Shown: positions 38,337 to 48,360 of the stretch, piece after piece
How positions within the stretch are numbered: the first letter of the stretch is position 1
Layout of the letters: each line of letters begins with the position of its first letter
Source: Spongisporangium articulatum
GTDB taxonomy: Bacteria; Actinomycetota; Actinomycetes; Actinomycetales; Kineosporiaceae
DNA: 64,000 nt
Assembly: GCF_044465595.1 (NCBI RefSeq)
Contig: NZ_JBITLV010000006.1
Location: 186,001 to 250,000 of the forward strand
Direction: 5' to 3'
The notes under the pieces: generated by a model
Databases searched by the model: none
What the model was told of the DNA's origin: nothing
What the model saw: the letters and a program-made list of their open reading frames with translations, nothing else
Made by a program: the position numbers and the translations under genes

Positions 38337-39298
38337 GCCTGCACCTTTCCGGACGTCTTCCGGGCGGGAGACTTCTTCGCCGCGGTCCGCTTCTGCGGCA
38401 CCCCGGCCCGGAGGACCTCGCCGAACAGTTCGTCCGGGTCGAGCCGGCGCAGCTCCTCGACCAGGCAGTCGGTGTCGGTCCGCCGTTGCATGGCGATCCG
38501 CCGCTCGGGACGCCCGGGCTGGGTGAGCGTTCCGACGGTGCCGCCGGGGCGCTCCAGGGTGATCGGACCGGACGCCCGGGTGAGGGTCACGGCGGTCACC
38601 CCGCTCCCGGCGTCCCCCCGGTGCTTCGTCACCGGCGCGTCGAGGGCCGTGCCGAGCCAGTCGGCCAGCAGCTCGAGGCTGGGGGAGTCGGACCCACCGG
38701 TCACGGAGATCTTCGTGACCCGCTCGTAGGGGCGCGTGTCGAGGGCGGCGGCCAGCACGGACCGCCAGCGGGTGATCCGGCTCCAGGCCAGGTCCGTGTC
38801 CCCGGGGGCGTGCCCGACCGCCAGTTGCTGCAGCCACTTCACCGGGTTCTTGGCCCGGGCCGCGTCGGTGATGCGGCGCTGCCCCATCCGGCCGATCGGG
38901 TCCTCCGAGGGGACGTCCGGGCCGGCCCCGGACCACCAGACGACGACGGGCGCATCCGGCAGCAGCAGCGGCACGATGACGCTGTCGCCGTGTTCGGCCA
39001 GCGGCCCGTACATCCGCAGCACGATCACCTCCGACGCCCCGGCGTCGCCGCCGATCCGGATCTGCGCGTCGAGGCGTGACGTGCCGCGCCGGTTGCCCCG
39101 CACGACGGCGATCACGCGGCTCGGGTGTTCCCGGCTGGCGTCGACGGCGATCTCGATCGCCGCGTCGGCGACGTCGTCCTCGGTGACCACCACGAGCGTG
39201 AGGACCCGGCTCAGTGCCGAGGCCCCGCCGTCCCCGCGCACGCTGACCAGCCGGTGGGTGAGCGCGGAGGTGCCGGTGTTCGGCAGGTCGATGATCAC
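38333..39298 (-). CDS. opcA: Glucose-6-phosphate dehydrogenase assembly protein OpcA
   Basis: The 321-residue protein is required for G6PDH assembly and activation in cyanobacteria and actinobacteria. Family stretches: MIIDLPNTGTSALTHRLVSV, HPSRVIAVVRG, LLLPDAPVVVWWSG, and DLAWSRITRWRSVLAAALD. It ends in a short Lys/Ala-rich tail. It is coupled to zwf upstream and pgl downstream, each by a 4-bp ATGA overlap. No enzymatic role is expected. Confidence 0.96.
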   Translation of the reverse strand: MIIDLPNTGTSALTHRLVSVRGDGGASALSRVLTLVVVTEDDVADAAIEIAVDASREHPSRVIAVVRGNRRGTSRLDAQIRIGGDAGASEVIVLRMYGPLAEHGDSVIVPLLLPDAPVVVWWSGAGPDVPSEDPIGRMGQRRITDAARAKNPVKWLQQLAVGHAPGDTDLAWSRITRWRSVLAAALDTRPYERVTKISVTGGSDSPSLELLADWLGTALDAPVTKHRGDAGSGVTAVTLTRASGPITLERPGGTVGTLTQPGRPERRIAMQRRTDTDCLVEELRRLDPDELFGEVLRAGVPQKRTAAKKSPARKTSGKVQA

Positions 39299-40842
39299 GG
39301 CCGCCTCCAGGTCCGTCCGTCGCGCTCCAGCATGGCGTGCGCGGAGTCGGGCCCCCAGCGACCGCTGGTGTACGGCTCGGGCTGACCGCGGCGGGCCCAG
39401 TGCGCGGTGATCGGGTCGAGGATCCGCCAGGACAGCTCGACCTCCTCGTGCCGCGGGAACAGCGGCGGGTCGCCGAGCAGGACGTCGAGGATGAGCCGTT
39501 CGTAGGCCTCGGGCGAGGATTCGGTGAACGAATGCCCGTACCCGAAGTCCATGTTCACGTCGCGGACCTCCATCGACGTGCCCGGCACCTTCGAGCCGAA
39601 CCGGATGGTCACGCCCTCGTCCGGCTGGACCCGGATCACGATGGCGTTGTGGCCGAGTTCCTCGGTGGCGGTGTTGTCGAACGGCAGGTGGGGGGCCCGC
39701 TTGAACACGACCGCGATCTCGGTGACGCGCCGCCCGAGCCGCTTACCGGTCCGCAGGTAGAACGGCACCCCGGCCCAGCGGCGGGTGTCGATGTCCAGCC
39801 GGATCGCCGCGAACGTCTCGGTGGTCGAGTCCTGCGGGATGCCGTCCTCGTCGAGGTACCCGATCACCTGCTCATTGCCCTGCCACCCGGCGGCGTACTG
39901 CCCGCGGGCGGTGTGCTTGTCGAGGTCCGGGGGCAGGCGGACGGCGGACAGCACCTTCTGCTTCTCGGCGCGCAGGTCGCGCGCGTCGAAGGACACCGGC
40001 TCCTCCATCGCCGTCAGGGCGAGCAGTTGCAGGAGGTGGTTCTGGATCACGTCCCGGGCGGCCCCGATGCCGTCGTAGTAGCCGGCCCGGCCGCCGATCC
40101 CGATGTCCTCGGCCATCGTGATCTGCACGTGGTCGACGTAGTTGTTGTTCCAGATCGGCTCGTACAGCTGGTTCGCGAACCGCAGCGCGAGCAGGTTCTG
40201 GACCGTCTCCTTGCCGAGGTAGTGGTCGATCCGGAACACCGAGTCCTGCGGGAACACCGACTCGACGATCTCGTTCAGCTGCCGGGCCGACTTGAGGTCG
40301 TGCCCGAAGGGCTTCTCGATCACGACCCGGCGCCAGTGCTCGCCGTCCGGCCCGGTCCCGGCGTCGGCCAGCCCCGAACGGGAAAGCTGCTTGACGACGG
40401 TCGGGAAGGCACCGGGCGGGATGGACAGGTAGAAGGCGTGGTTGCCGCCCGTGCCGCGGACCTCGTCCAGCTCGCGGACCGTGTCGGCGAGCCGGTCGAA
40501 GGCGTCGTCGTCGTCGAAAGAGCCCGGTACGAAGCGGAATCCCTCGGCGAGCTGGCGCCAGACCGGTTCCCGGAACGGCGTGCGCGCGTGCTGCTTGACG
40601 GCCTCGTGCACGACCTCGCCGAAGTCCTGGTCGGCCCAGTCGCGGCGGGCGAACCCGACCAGCGAGAACCCCGGCGGCAGCAGGCCCCGGTTGGCCAGGT
40701 CGTAGATGGCCGGCATCAGCTTCTTGCGCGCGAGGTCGCCGGTCACCCCGAACATCACCATGCCGCAGGATCCGGCGATGCGGGGCAGCCGGCGGTCGCG
40801 TTCGTCCCGGAGCGGGTTGGACCGGTAGGTCGACGGGCTCAC
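39295..40842 (-). CDS. zwf: Glucose-6-phosphate 1-dehydrogenase
   Basis: The 515-residue enzyme makes NADPH and 6-phosphogluconolactone. The coenzyme motif is FGVTGDLARKKLMPAIYDL, the catalytic motif RIDHYLGKETVQNLLALRF, with the preceding VVIEKPFGHDLKSA. The GTG start overlaps the pgi stop (GTGA) and the stop overlaps the opcA start (ATGA), implying stoichiometric translation with its assembly factor. Confidence 0.98.
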   Translation of the reverse strand: MSPSTYRSNPLRDERDRRLPRIAGSCGMVMFGVTGDLARKKLMPAIYDLANRGLLPPGFSLVGFARRDWADQDFGEVVHEAVKQHARTPFREPVWRQLAEGFRFVPGSFDDDDAFDRLADTVRELDEVRGTGGNHAFYLSIPPGAFPTVVKQLSRSGLADAGTGPDGEHWRRVVIEKPFGHDLKSARQLNEIVESVFPQDSVFRIDHYLGKETVQNLLALRFANQLYEPIWNNNYVDHVQITMAEDIGIGGRAGYYDGIGAARDVIQNHLLQLLALTAMEEPVSFDARDLRAEKQKVLSAVRLPPDLDKHTARGQYAAGWQGNEQVIGYLDEDGIPQDSTTETFAAIRLDIDTRRWAGVPFYLRTGKRLGRRVTEIAVVFKRAPHLPFDNTATEELGHNAIVIRVQPDEGVTIRFGSKVPGTSMEVRDVNMDFGYGHSFTESSPEAYERLILDVLLGDPPLFPRHEEVELSWRILDPITAHWARRGQPEPYTSGRWGPDSAHAMLERDGRTWRRP

Positions 40843-42515
40843 GCGCGCCGGGCCTGACCCAGCGCCCCGATCAACTGCTCGAGCGCTCCCGCCCCGGTCA
40901 GGTTGAGCCGTAGCACCGGCCGGTCGTGCTCGGCCAGCACGGTCGCATCACCCGCGGCCTGGGCCGAGATCAGCTGCCCGAAGGTGAACGGCCGGTCCGG
41001 GATCGCCAGGTCGTCCGGGTGGTCGGCGGTGATCTGCAGGTACACGCCGACCGGCGGGCCGCCTTTGTGGAACTGGCCCGTGGAGTGCAGGAACCGCGGC
41101 CCCCAGCCGAACGTGACCGGGCGTCCGGTGACCGCGGCCAGGCCGTCACGGACGTCGGCCAGCCGGGCGTTCGTGAGCCGGTCCAGGTAGGCCATCACGG
41201 CGACGAAACCGCGGTCACCGAGCTGCCCGAGCAGGGCCGAGACGGCGTCCACGACGGTGACCGAACCGCTCGTCGAGGCGGGGAGGAAGTCTCCGTGGGC
41301 GCGGATCTCGATGCCCGCGTCGGTGGCCAGGGCCGGTTCGGGCGCCGGGGTGGCGTCGAGCAGGCCGCGGGCGGCCTTCTTGGCGCTCTCGACGTCGGGC
41401 TGGTCGAAGGGGTTGATGCCGAGCAGGCGCCCGGCCACCGCGACCGCGTACTCCCAGAGCAGGAACTGGGCGCCCAACGGACCCCGGACCCCGGCCCGTG
41501 CCGCACCGTCCCCGTCGGGCAGCCCGTCGGACTCCGGGGCGAGCAGCGAGACCTGGACGACGTCGAAGGCGCCGGACTCCGGCGCCCGGCCGGACGGGAC
41601 GACGACCGGCAGCACGCCAGTGTGGTCCTTGCCGGTGGACTCGGCGATGAGCTGCTCGGCCCAGTCGCCGAAACCCGGTAGGCCGGAACCGGAGTCGGTG
41701 ATGAGGATCTTGTCGTGCAGCCCGCCGTCGGAGGCGGGGGAGGCGCCCAGCACGGCCCCGAGGACCAGCGCCGGGTTGCTCTCCGAGTCCTCCGCCAGGA
41801 GGTCACTGACCGAGGCGGCCTCGTCGAGCAGCCCGCCGATGTCGACCCCGGCCAGCCCCGAGGGCACCAGCCCGAACGCCGTCAGCGCCGAGAACCGGCC
41901 GCCGACCCCGGGATCCGCGTTGAAGACCTTCCGGTACCCGGCCTCCTTCGACGCGGCCTCGAGCGGCGAGCCCGGGTCGGTGACGATGACGATCCGGGAC
42001 GCGGCGTCGATGCCGGCGTCGGTGAACGCCTTCTCGAACACCCGCCGCTGGCTGTCCGTCTCGACCGTGGAACCGGACTTGCTGGAGACCACGATGACCG
42101 TGCGCTCCAGCTCCACGAGCGCGGCCGCGACCTGACCCGGGTCGGTGCTGTCCAGCACCACGAGGTCGACCCCGGCCTCGGCCGCGATCACCTCGGGGGC
42201 CAGCGACGAGCCGCCCATGCCGCACAGCACGACACGGTCGACGCCCTCGGCCTGCAGTTCCGCCCGCAGGGCCAGGATCGGCTCGACGAGCGGTCGCGAC
42301 GAGTCGGCCAGGCCGACCCAGCTCAGCCGGATGGATGCCTCGGACTCGGCCTCGGGCCCCCACAGCGTGGCGTCCTGGGCCGCGATGCGGCCGGCCACCT
42401 TGTCGGCCACCAGGGTGGCGAGGTGGGTCGCCAGAGCCGCGCGGGCGTCGTCCCCGGCCGTGAAGACGGCCAGGCCGGCGGCGTCGTCGGCCGGCCAGTC
42501 GGTGCTGTCGTTCAT
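40839..42515 (-). CDS. pgi: Glucose-6-phosphate isomerase
   Basis: The 558-residue protein has two SIS-type domains: VDRVVLCGMGGSSLAPEVIA and TVIVVSSKSGSTVET, then VFNADPGVGGRFSALTAFGL (the typical PGI signature region) and TFGWGPRFLHSTGQFHKGG near the C-terminus. This subtype is the one found next to, or fused to, transaldolase in several bacteria, which matches its place 20 bp after tal. It returns F6P from the non-oxidative branch to G6P, closing a cycle with zwf. Confidence 0.95.
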   Translation of the reverse strand: MNDSTDWPADDAAGLAVFTAGDDARAALATHLATLVADKVAGRIAAQDATLWGPEAESEASIRLSWVGLADSSRPLVEPILALRAELQAEGVDRVVLCGMGGSSLAPEVIAAEAGVDLVVLDSTDPGQVAAALVELERTVIVVSSKSGSTVETDSQRRVFEKAFTDAGIDAASRIVIVTDPGSPLEAASKEAGYRKVFNADPGVGGRFSALTAFGLVPSGLAGVDIGGLLDEAASVSDLLAEDSESNPALVLGAVLGASPASDGGLHDKILITDSGSGLPGFGDWAEQLIAESTGKDHTGVLPVVVPSGRAPESGAFDVVQVSLLAPESDGLPDGDGAARAGVRGPLGAQFLLWEYAVAVAGRLLGINPFDQPDVESAKKAARGLLDATPAPEPALATDAGIEIRAHGDFLPASTSGSVTVVDAVSALLGQLGDRGFVAVMAYLDRLTNARLADVRDGLAAVTGRPVTFGWGPRFLHSTGQFHKGGPPVGVYLQITADHPDDLAIPDRPFTFGQLISAQAAGDATVLAEHDRPVLRLNLTGAGALEQLIGALGQARRA

Positions 42516-42535
42516 TCCCCGGTTCTCCGCTCTGC

Positions 42536-43666
42536 TCAGTTGCCCTCGACCTGGGCCTTGGCCCGGTCGAGCTCGTCGGTCACCGTGGCGAGCAGTTCGG
42601 TCCACGACTTCTCGAACTTCTCCACGCCCTCGACCTCGAGCAGGTCGACGACCTCGTCGTAGCTGATGCCCAGCCCGTCGAGGCGGTCGAGCAGCGCGGC
42701 GGCCTCCTCGTAGGTGCCGTGCACGGTGTCGCCGGTGATCTCGCCGTGGTCGGCCACCGCGTCGAGCGTGGCCCCCGGCATGGTGTTGACCGTGTTGGAC
42801 GCGACCAGCTCCGTCACGTACATCGTGTCGGGGTAGTTCGGGTCCTTGACGCCCGTGGAGGCCCACAGCGGGCGCTGGGCCCGCGCCCCGGCGTCCTCGA
42901 GCGCCGCCCAGCGGGCGGTGCCGAACACCTCCTCGTAGGCCTGGTAGGCGAGCCGGGCGTTGGCGATGCCGGCCTTGCCCTTCAGCGCGTTCGCCTCGTC
43001 CGTGCCGATCGCCGTCAGCCGCTTGTCGATCTCGGTGTCGACCCGGGAGACGAAGAACGAGGCCACGGACTGGATCTCGGCCAGGTCGAGGCCCTTCTCC
43101 CGGGCCCGCTCGAGGCCCTCGAGGAAGGCCTCCATGACGGCCCGGTACCGCTCGAGGCTGAAGATCAGCGTCACGTTCACGCTGATCCCGTCGCCGATCG
43201 CGTCGCGGATCGCCGGGAGCCCCTCGACGGTGGCCGGGATCTTGATCATCAGGTTCGGCCGGTCGACGGTCTGCCAGAGCAGGCGCGCCGACTCGATCGT
43301 CTTCTCGTACTCGTGGGCCAGCCGCGGGTCGACCTCGAGCGACACGCGCCCGTCGAGGTGCCCGGTCGACTCGTACAGCGGCGCGAACATGTCGCAGGCC
43401 GCGCGGACGTCGTCCGTGGTGATCTCGAAGACGGCCCGCTCGGTGTCGGCGCCGGCCCCGACCAGGCCCTTGACCTGCTCCTCGTAGCGGTCGCCCTTGG
43501 CCAGCGCGCTGGCGAAGATCGTCGGGTTGCTCGTGACCCCGACGACGCCCTTCTCGGCGATGAGCCGCTTCAGGTCACCGCCCTCGAGGAGTTCGCGGGA
43601 CAGGTCGTCCAGCCACACGGACACGCCGTTCTCGGCCAGGGCATCTATCGCTGGGTAGTTCGACAT
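42536..43666 (-). CDS. tal: Transaldolase
   Basis: The 376-residue class I aldolase-type enzyme of the non-oxidative pentose phosphate pathway has [19 protein letters not shown], Schiff-base Lys in [36 protein letters not shown] and [19 protein letters not shown]. This is the long actinobacterial form. I chose the ATG at 43666 rather than 43672 because GGAGG is then 7 nt away; it abuts the first ATG. Confidence 0.97.
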   Translation of the reverse strand: MSNYPAIDALAENGVSVWLDDLSRELLEGGDLKRLIAEKGVVGVTSNPTIFASALAKGDRYEEQVKGLVGAGADTERAVFEITTDDVRAACDMFAPLYESTGHLDGRVSLEVDPRLAHEYEKTIESARLLWQTVDRPNLMIKIPATVEGLPAIRDAIGDGISVNVTLIFSLERYRAVMEAFLEGLERAREKGLDLAEIQSVASFFVSRVDTEIDKRLTAIGTDEANALKGKAGIANARLAYQAYEEVFGTARWAALEDAGARAQRPLWASTGVKDPNYPDTMYVTELVASNTVNTMPGATLDAVADHGEITGDTVHGTYEEAAALLDRLDGLGISYDEVVDLLEVEGVEKFEKSWTELLATVTDELDRAKAQVEGN

Positions 43667-43711
43667 CGTCATTCCTCCTGAAAGTCTCGACCGCGGAGTA
43701 GTTCTCGAAGC

Positions 43712-45835
43712 TCAGGCCTCGGCCGCGGCGATGCTGTCGCGGGCCGCCGCGGCCACCGCCTCGGCGGTGATCCCGAACTCCCGGTACAGCGTCTTGAAGT
43801 CGGCCGACGCGCCGTAGTGCTCCAGCGAGACGATCCGACCGGCGTCTCCGACCAGCTCCCGCCAGCCCTGCGCGATCCCGGCCTCGACCGAGACCCGGGC
43901 GCGCACGGTGTGCGGCAGGACGCTGGCGCGGTAGTTGGCGTCCTGCTCGTCGAACCACTCCCGGCACGGCATCGAGACCACTCGGGTCGGAATGCCCTCC
44001 GCCTGAAGGGTTTCGCGCGCCTCGACGGCCAGCTGAACCTCGGAACCGGTACCGATCAGGATCACCTTCGGCGCGCCGCCGTCGGCCTCGGCGAGGATGT
44101 AGCCGCCCCGCGCCGTCCCGTCGGCGGCGTTGAAGGCGTCCGGGCCACGCTCGAACGTCGGCACGTTCTGGCGGGTGAGGATGAGACCGGCGGGCCGGTC
44201 GGTGTGCTCGAGGATGGTGCGCCACGCCCAGGCCGTCTCGTTGGCGTCGGCCGGGCGGACGACGTCCAGCCCGATCATCGCCCGCAGGGCGGCCAGGTGC
44301 TCGACCGGCTGGTGGGTCGGCCCGTCCTCGCCGAGGCCGATCGAGTCGTGCGTCCAGACGTACGTGACCGGGAGCCGCATCAACGCCGCCAGCCGGACGG
44401 CGGGGCGCATGTAGTCGCTGAAGGTCAGGAACGTCGCGCCGTACACGCGCGTCCCGCCCGACAGCGCGATGCCGTTCATGATCGAACCCATGGCGTGCTC
44501 ACGGATGCCGAAGTGCAGCGTGCGCCCGTAGACCGAGCCCTTCCACATGTCCGTCTGCCGGGCGTCCGGCAGGAACGACGGCTCGCCCTTCATGGTCGTG
44601 TTGTTGCTCTCGGCCAGGTCCGCCGAGCCGCCCCACAGCTCCGGCAGCGCCGCGGCCAGCGAGTCGAGCACGGCGCCGGACGCCTTGCGGGTCGCGACGT
44701 CCTTCCCGCCCTCGAACGTGGGCAGGTTGGTCTGCCAGCCGTCGGGCAGCCGCCGGACGGCGAGGCGCTCCTGCAGGGCGGCTCGTTCCGGGTCGCTCTT
44801 CTGCCAGGCGGTGAACTCCTCGAGCCACGCGGCGCGCAGCGCCTGGCCTCGCTCCTGCGCCTTCCGGGTGTGCTCGATCACCTCGGGCTCGACGACGAAG
44901 CTCTCGTCCGTCGGGAAGCCCAGGATCTCCTTGGTGGCCGCGATCTCGTCGGCGCCCAGCGCCGAACCGTGCGAGGCGCCGGTGTTCTGCTTGTTCGGCG
45001 CCGGCCACGCGATGATCGTGCGGAGCACGACGATCGACGGCTTGTCGGTCGTGGCCTTCGCCTTCAGCAGCGTCTTGTACAGACCCGCGACGTCCTCGTG
45101 GTAGTCGCCACCCGCCGTCCAGTCGACCTCGTGCACGTCCCAGCCGTAGGCCCGGTAGCGGGCCGCGGTGTCCTCGGACAGCGCGACGTCGGTGTCGTCC
45201 TCGATGGAGATGTGGTTCTTGTCGTAGATCACGACGAGGTTGCCCAGTTCCTGGGTGCCGGCCAGCGACGACGCCTCGGAGGTCACGCCCTCCTCGATGT
45301 CGCCGTCGGAGGCGATCACCCAGACGGTGTGGTCGAAGAGACCCTCACCGGCCGGGGCGTCGGGCTGCAGCAGCCCGCGCTCGCGGCGCGCGGCCATCGC
45401 CATGCCGACCGAGCTGGCCAGCCCCTGACCCAGCGGGCCGGTCGTGATCTCGACGCCGGCCGTGTGCCCGTACTCGGGGTGCGCCGGGGTGAGTGAACCC
45501 CACGTGCGCAGCGCCTTCAGGTCCTCCAGCTCCAGGCCGTACCCGGCCAGGTAGAGCTGGATGTACAGGGTGAGGCTGCTGTGGCCGGCGGAGAGCACGA
45601 ACCGGTCGCGGGCCGGCCACTGGGGGTCGGTCGGGTCGTGCTTCATCAGCTTCTGGAACAGCAGGTAGGCCACGGGGGCCAGGCTCATCGCCGTCCCGGG
45701 GTGGCCGTTGCCGACCTTCTGGACCGCGTCGGCGGCGAGCAGCCGGACGGTGTCGACCGCCCGCTCGTCGAGCTTCGACCAGTCCAGTTCGGCTGCGGAG
45801 TCGGTGCTGTGCGTACCGGTCGCGGTGTCAGTCAC
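43712..45835 (-). CDS. tkt: Transketolase
   Basis: The 707-residue thiamine-diphosphate enzyme transfers two-carbon units. Visible: VQKVGNGHPGTAMSLAPVAY, RFVLSAGHSSLTLYIQLYL, the ThDP motif IASDGDIEEGVTSEA, TYVWTHDSIGLGEDGPTHQP in the pyrimidine domain, and the C-terminal domain ILIGTGSEVQLAVEA. It is the first gene of the operon; a TAGGCT hexamer upstream on the minus strand (near 45889-45884) may be its -10. Confidence 0.98.
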   Translation of the reverse strand: MTDTATGTHSTDSAAELDWSKLDERAVDTVRLLAADAVQKVGNGHPGTAMSLAPVAYLLFQKLMKHDPTDPQWPARDRFVLSAGHSSLTLYIQLYLAGYGLELEDLKALRTWGSLTPAHPEYGHTAGVEITTGPLGQGLASSVGMAMAARRERGLLQPDAPAGEGLFDHTVWVIASDGDIEEGVTSEASSLAGTQELGNLVVIYDKNHISIEDDTDVALSEDTAARYRAYGWDVHEVDWTAGGDYHEDVAGLYKTLLKAKATTDKPSIVVLRTIIAWPAPNKQNTGASHGSALGADEIAATKEILGFPTDESFVVEPEVIEHTRKAQERGQALRAAWLEEFTAWQKSDPERAALQERLAVRRLPDGWQTNLPTFEGGKDVATRKASGAVLDSLAAALPELWGGSADLAESNNTTMKGEPSFLPDARQTDMWKGSVYGRTLHFGIREHAMGSIMNGIALSGGTRVYGATFLTFSDYMRPAVRLAALMRLPVTYVWTHDSIGLGEDGPTHQPVEHLAALRAMIGLDVVRPADANETAWAWRTILEHTDRPAGLILTRQNVPTFERGPDAFNAADGTARGGYILAEADGGAPKVILIGTGSEVQLAVEARETLQAEGIPTRVVSMPCREWFDEQDANYRASVLPHTVRARVSVEAGIAQGWRELVGDAGRIVSLEHYGASADFKTLYREFGITAEAVAAAARDSIAAAEA

Positions 45836-46005
45836 GGCGATCTCGGATCCTTTCCATAGAAAGCCCCTCGCGCTACGTGATCAGCCTAGTCTCCTGGTGG
45901 CGGGGCGCCTGTCCAGTCAGGCTCGGGCGGACGGAGGATGAACGTCCGGTGAGAGATGCCCCCGGACATGCCCAGGGGGGTCACCCGACCGGAGTCGCCC
46001 CCGCG

Positions 46006-46011
46006 TACAGT
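46006..46011 (+). promoter_or_regulatory. -10 element of a leaderless ctaB promoter
   Basis: TACAGT is followed by 8 bp and the ctaB GTG, in the 184-bp region divergent from tkt. No Shine-Dalgarno sequence precedes the start. Confidence 0.45.
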
Positions 46012-46019
46012 GTGCGACC

Positions 46020-47063
46020 GTGACCGCAGTCGAACCGCGCCGCGAGGCGGCGACCGGGCTCACCGCGACTCCGCGGCACGTGCCCGTCGTCCCGCCCGCC
46101 GCCCCGGGTCTGGAGCTGTCGGCGCCCTCGGGGGAGTCCCTCCAGGTCGTCGCGGGCGCCCGGCAGAGCCCCGGCCGCCGCGCCCTGCGCAAGGTGAACG
46201 CCTACGTCGCGCTGACCAAGCCGCGGATCATCGAGCTGCTGCTGGTGACGACCGTCCCGTCGATGATCCTGGCCCAGCAGGGCCTGCCGTCGGTGTGGCT
46301 GATCCTGGCCACGCTGGTCGGGGGCAGCCTGGCCGCCGGCAGCGCCAACACGCTGAACATGTACATCGACCGCGACATCGACAAGGAGATGCGCCGCACC
46401 GAGGGGCGGCCGCTGGTCACCGGTGAGGTGTCGCCGCGCGGCGCGCTGGTCTTCGGCGTCGTCCTGGGCGTCGTGTCGTTCGTCCAGCTCACCTGGACGG
46501 TCAACCTGATCTCGGCGGTGCTCGCCCTCGCCGCGATCCTGCTCTACGTCTTCTTCTACACGCTGCTGCTCAAGCGCCGCACCCCGCAGAACATCGTCTG
46601 GGGCGGCGTGGCGGGCTGCCTGCCCGCGCTGATCGGCTGGTCCAGTGTCACCGGCCGGCTCGACGTCGCCCCGTTCGTTCTGTTCGGGATCGTGTTCCTC
46701 TGGACGCCGCCGCACTACTGGCCGCTGTCCCTGCGCTACAAGGACGACTACGCCGCCGCCGGCGTGCCGATGCTGCCCGTGGTGGCCGACACGGTGACCG
46801 TGGCCCGGCAGATCGTCGTCTACTCGTGGGTGATGGTGGCCTGGTCGCTGCTGCTCATTCCGACCGCGCCCACGGGCCCGATCTACGCGGTGTCGGCCGT
46901 GCTCCTGGGCGCCGGGTTCCTCGCGGGGGCCTACGGGCTGCTGGGCCGGGCCAAGCGGGACGAGCCGCTGGAGCCGATGAAGCTGTTCCACGGCTCCATC
47001 ACGTACCTGTCGCTGCTCTTCGTCGCCGTGGCCGTCGACCCGCTGGTGGGCCTGCACTTCTGA
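46020..47063 (+). CDS. ctaB: Protoheme IX farnesyltransferase
   Basis: The 347-residue UbiA-family membrane enzyme adds a farnesyl group to heme B, giving heme O. Prenyl-diphosphate/Mg motifs are [20 protein letters not shown] (NxxxDxxxD-like) and [32 protein letters not shown] is the COX10/CyoE signature. About nine helices follow a ~60-residue Pro-rich cytoplasmic N-terminus. It converges on ctaA, the next enzyme of the pathway. Confidence 0.97.
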   Translation: MTAVEPRREAATGLTATPRHVPVVPPAAPGLELSAPSGESLQVVAGARQSPGRRALRKVNAYVALTKPRIIELLLVTTVPSMILAQQGLPSVWLILATLVGGSLAAGSANTLNMYIDRDIDKEMRRTEGRPLVTGEVSPRGALVFGVVLGVVSFVQLTWTVNLISAVLALAAILLYVFFYTLLLKRRTPQNIVWGGVAGCLPALIGWSSVTGRLDVAPFVLFGIVFLWTPPHYWPLSLRYKDDYAAAGVPMLPVVADTVTVARQIVVYSWVMVAWSLLLIPTAPTGPIYAVSAVLLGAGFLAGAYGLLGRAKRDEPLEPMKLFHGSITYLSLLFVAVAVDPLVGLHF

Positions 47064-47105
47064 GCCTGCGCGCCACCGTGGGCACGGTGTGACACCGCGA
47101 CCGTT

Positions 47106-47136
47106 GGATGAGCACTGTGTGACACCGTGCTCATCC
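47106..47136. terminator. Hairpin between convergent ctaB and ctaA
   Basis: Perfect 10-bp arms GGATGAGCAC and GTGCTCATCC enclose an 11-nt loop that itself contains GTGTGACACC. The same GTGTGACACC sequence also lies about 30 bp upstream. There is no U tract; it probably acts in both directions. Confidence 0.65.
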
Positions 47137-47144
47137 GCCAGGAC

Positions 47145-48134
47145 TCACACCGCGACGGGCGCCGCCGGACGAGGGACGTCGGCGCCGGTGGTCAGCACCG
47201 CGTGCGCCGTCGCTGTGACGGCCGCGACGAGCAGCGCCGCGCCGACCATGTGGGCGGCCACCAGGACGGCGGGCACGCCCGTGAAGTACTGGACGTAGCC
47301 GATCAACCCCTGGGCCAGCGTGACACCGAGCAGCTCGAGGGAACGCCGCTGGGCCGCCCGAGGGGCGTCGGTGAGCCGGAGGGCCAGGATCAGCGCGCAG
47401 ACCAGCCCGACGAACAACCAGACGGCGTCCGCGTGCAACCAGCTGACGGTCCGCACGTCGAACCCGAACCGGTGCGAGACGTCGGCGTCGCCGGAGTGCG
47501 GCCCGCTGCCGGTCACCACGGTCCCCAGGACGACGACGAGCGCGGCGACCGCGCTCACCGCCAGCACCAGCCACCGGACCTCGGCGCGGGCGGGCGGGGA
47601 GGCCGCGTCGGACAGCTCGACACGCGACGGAACCGCCTGCAGCAGCAGCCAGGTCGACACCGCGACCAGCAGGGCCGAGCAGAGGAAGTGCAGCGACACG
47701 ACCCACGGGTTCAGGTCGGTCAGCACGGACACCCCGCCGATCACGGCCTGCGCCGGGACGCCGAGCAGGGGCACCAGCCCCAGCCGCGCGAGCCCGCGGT
47801 CGCGCGGGGTGCCGCCCCGGGCCCGCAGCTTCACCTCGTGCCAGACGGCGAGGGCGGCCAGCACCACGGCGGCGACGAGAACGTAGGTGAGGAGCCGGTT
47901 CCCGAACTCGACGTACTTGTGCCACCCCTGGGCCTGCGTCACGGTCGGCGTGTACGAACCCGGCACGCACTCGGGCCACGTCGGGCAGCCGAGCCCCGAA
48001 CCGGACAGCCGCACCACGCCACCGGTGAAGATGATGACGACCTGCATCACGAGGTTGAAGACCAGCACCCGGCGCAGCCCCAGGCCGTGGGCCCGGGATG
48101 CCGCCAGGGAGAGGAGCCGTCGCACCGCCGTCAC
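47145..48134 (-). CDS. ctaA: Heme A synthase (COX15/CtaA)
   Basis: The 329-residue, eight-helix membrane enzyme oxidises heme O to heme A for cytochrome aa3. Signatures: FTGGVVRLSGSGLGCPTWPEC (with the periplasmic Cys pair later as CVPG), WHKYVEFGNRLLTY (heme-ligand His region), NPWVVSLHFLCSALL, and SWLHADAVWLFVGL plus AAHMVGAALLVAA in the second half. TAGGCT (48146-48141, minus strand) lies 6 bp before the GTG, again a leaderless layout. Confidence 0.96.
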   Translation of the reverse strand: MTAVRRLLSLAASRAHGLGLRRVLVFNLVMQVVIIFTGGVVRLSGSGLGCPTWPECVPGSYTPTVTQAQGWHKYVEFGNRLLTYVLVAAVVLAALAVWHEVKLRARGGTPRDRGLARLGLVPLLGVPAQAVIGGVSVLTDLNPWVVSLHFLCSALLVAVSTWLLLQAVPSRVELSDAASPPARAEVRWLVLAVSAVAALVVVLGTVVTGSGPHSGDADVSHRFGFDVRTVSWLHADAVWLFVGLVCALILALRLTDAPRAAQRRSLELLGVTLAQGLIGYVQYFTGVPAVLVAAHMVGAALLVAAVTATAHAVLTTGADVPRPAAPVAV

Positions 48135-48150
48135 GCGAACAGCCTAGAAG

Positions 48151-48360
48151 TCAGGGACGGCGCGGCCGGAGGGTGGGGTCCAGCTCGGGGGCCAGCACCG
48201 TGACCGACGCCTCCGTCACGGTGCGGCGGACCTCCTCGGGCCGGGCGTCCACCGGGACGCCGGTCGCGGCCGCGATCCGCGCCCACACCTCGTCGCGCGG
48301 GGCGACCAGATGGACCTCGGTGCCTTCCGTGGCGTCGACCGGGAAGACGTCACGCGGCAC
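48151..48360 (-). CDS. Small protein coupled to the sigma-region-2 gene
   Basis: The 69-residue protein is not a family I recognise. The segment APRDEVWARIAAATGVPVDA resembles the motif seen in zinc-less anti-sigma N-termini (P..VW.RI), which is only suggestive. Support for a real gene: GGAG lies 6 nt before the GTG, it overlaps the preceding gene by 11 bp, and third-position GC is normal. Given its partner, an anti-sigma-like or accessory role is a hypothesis. Confidence 0.5.
   Translation of the reverse strand: MPRDVFPVDATEGTEVHLVAPRDEVWARIAAATGVPVDARPEEVRRTVTEASVTVLAPELDPTLRPRRP

Noticed and set aside
47084..47125. Repeated GTGTGACACC as a Crp-type operator
   Set aside because: The half-sites are too close for TGTGA-N6-TCACA and lie in the terminator between convergent genes, so an RNA hairpin role is more likely.
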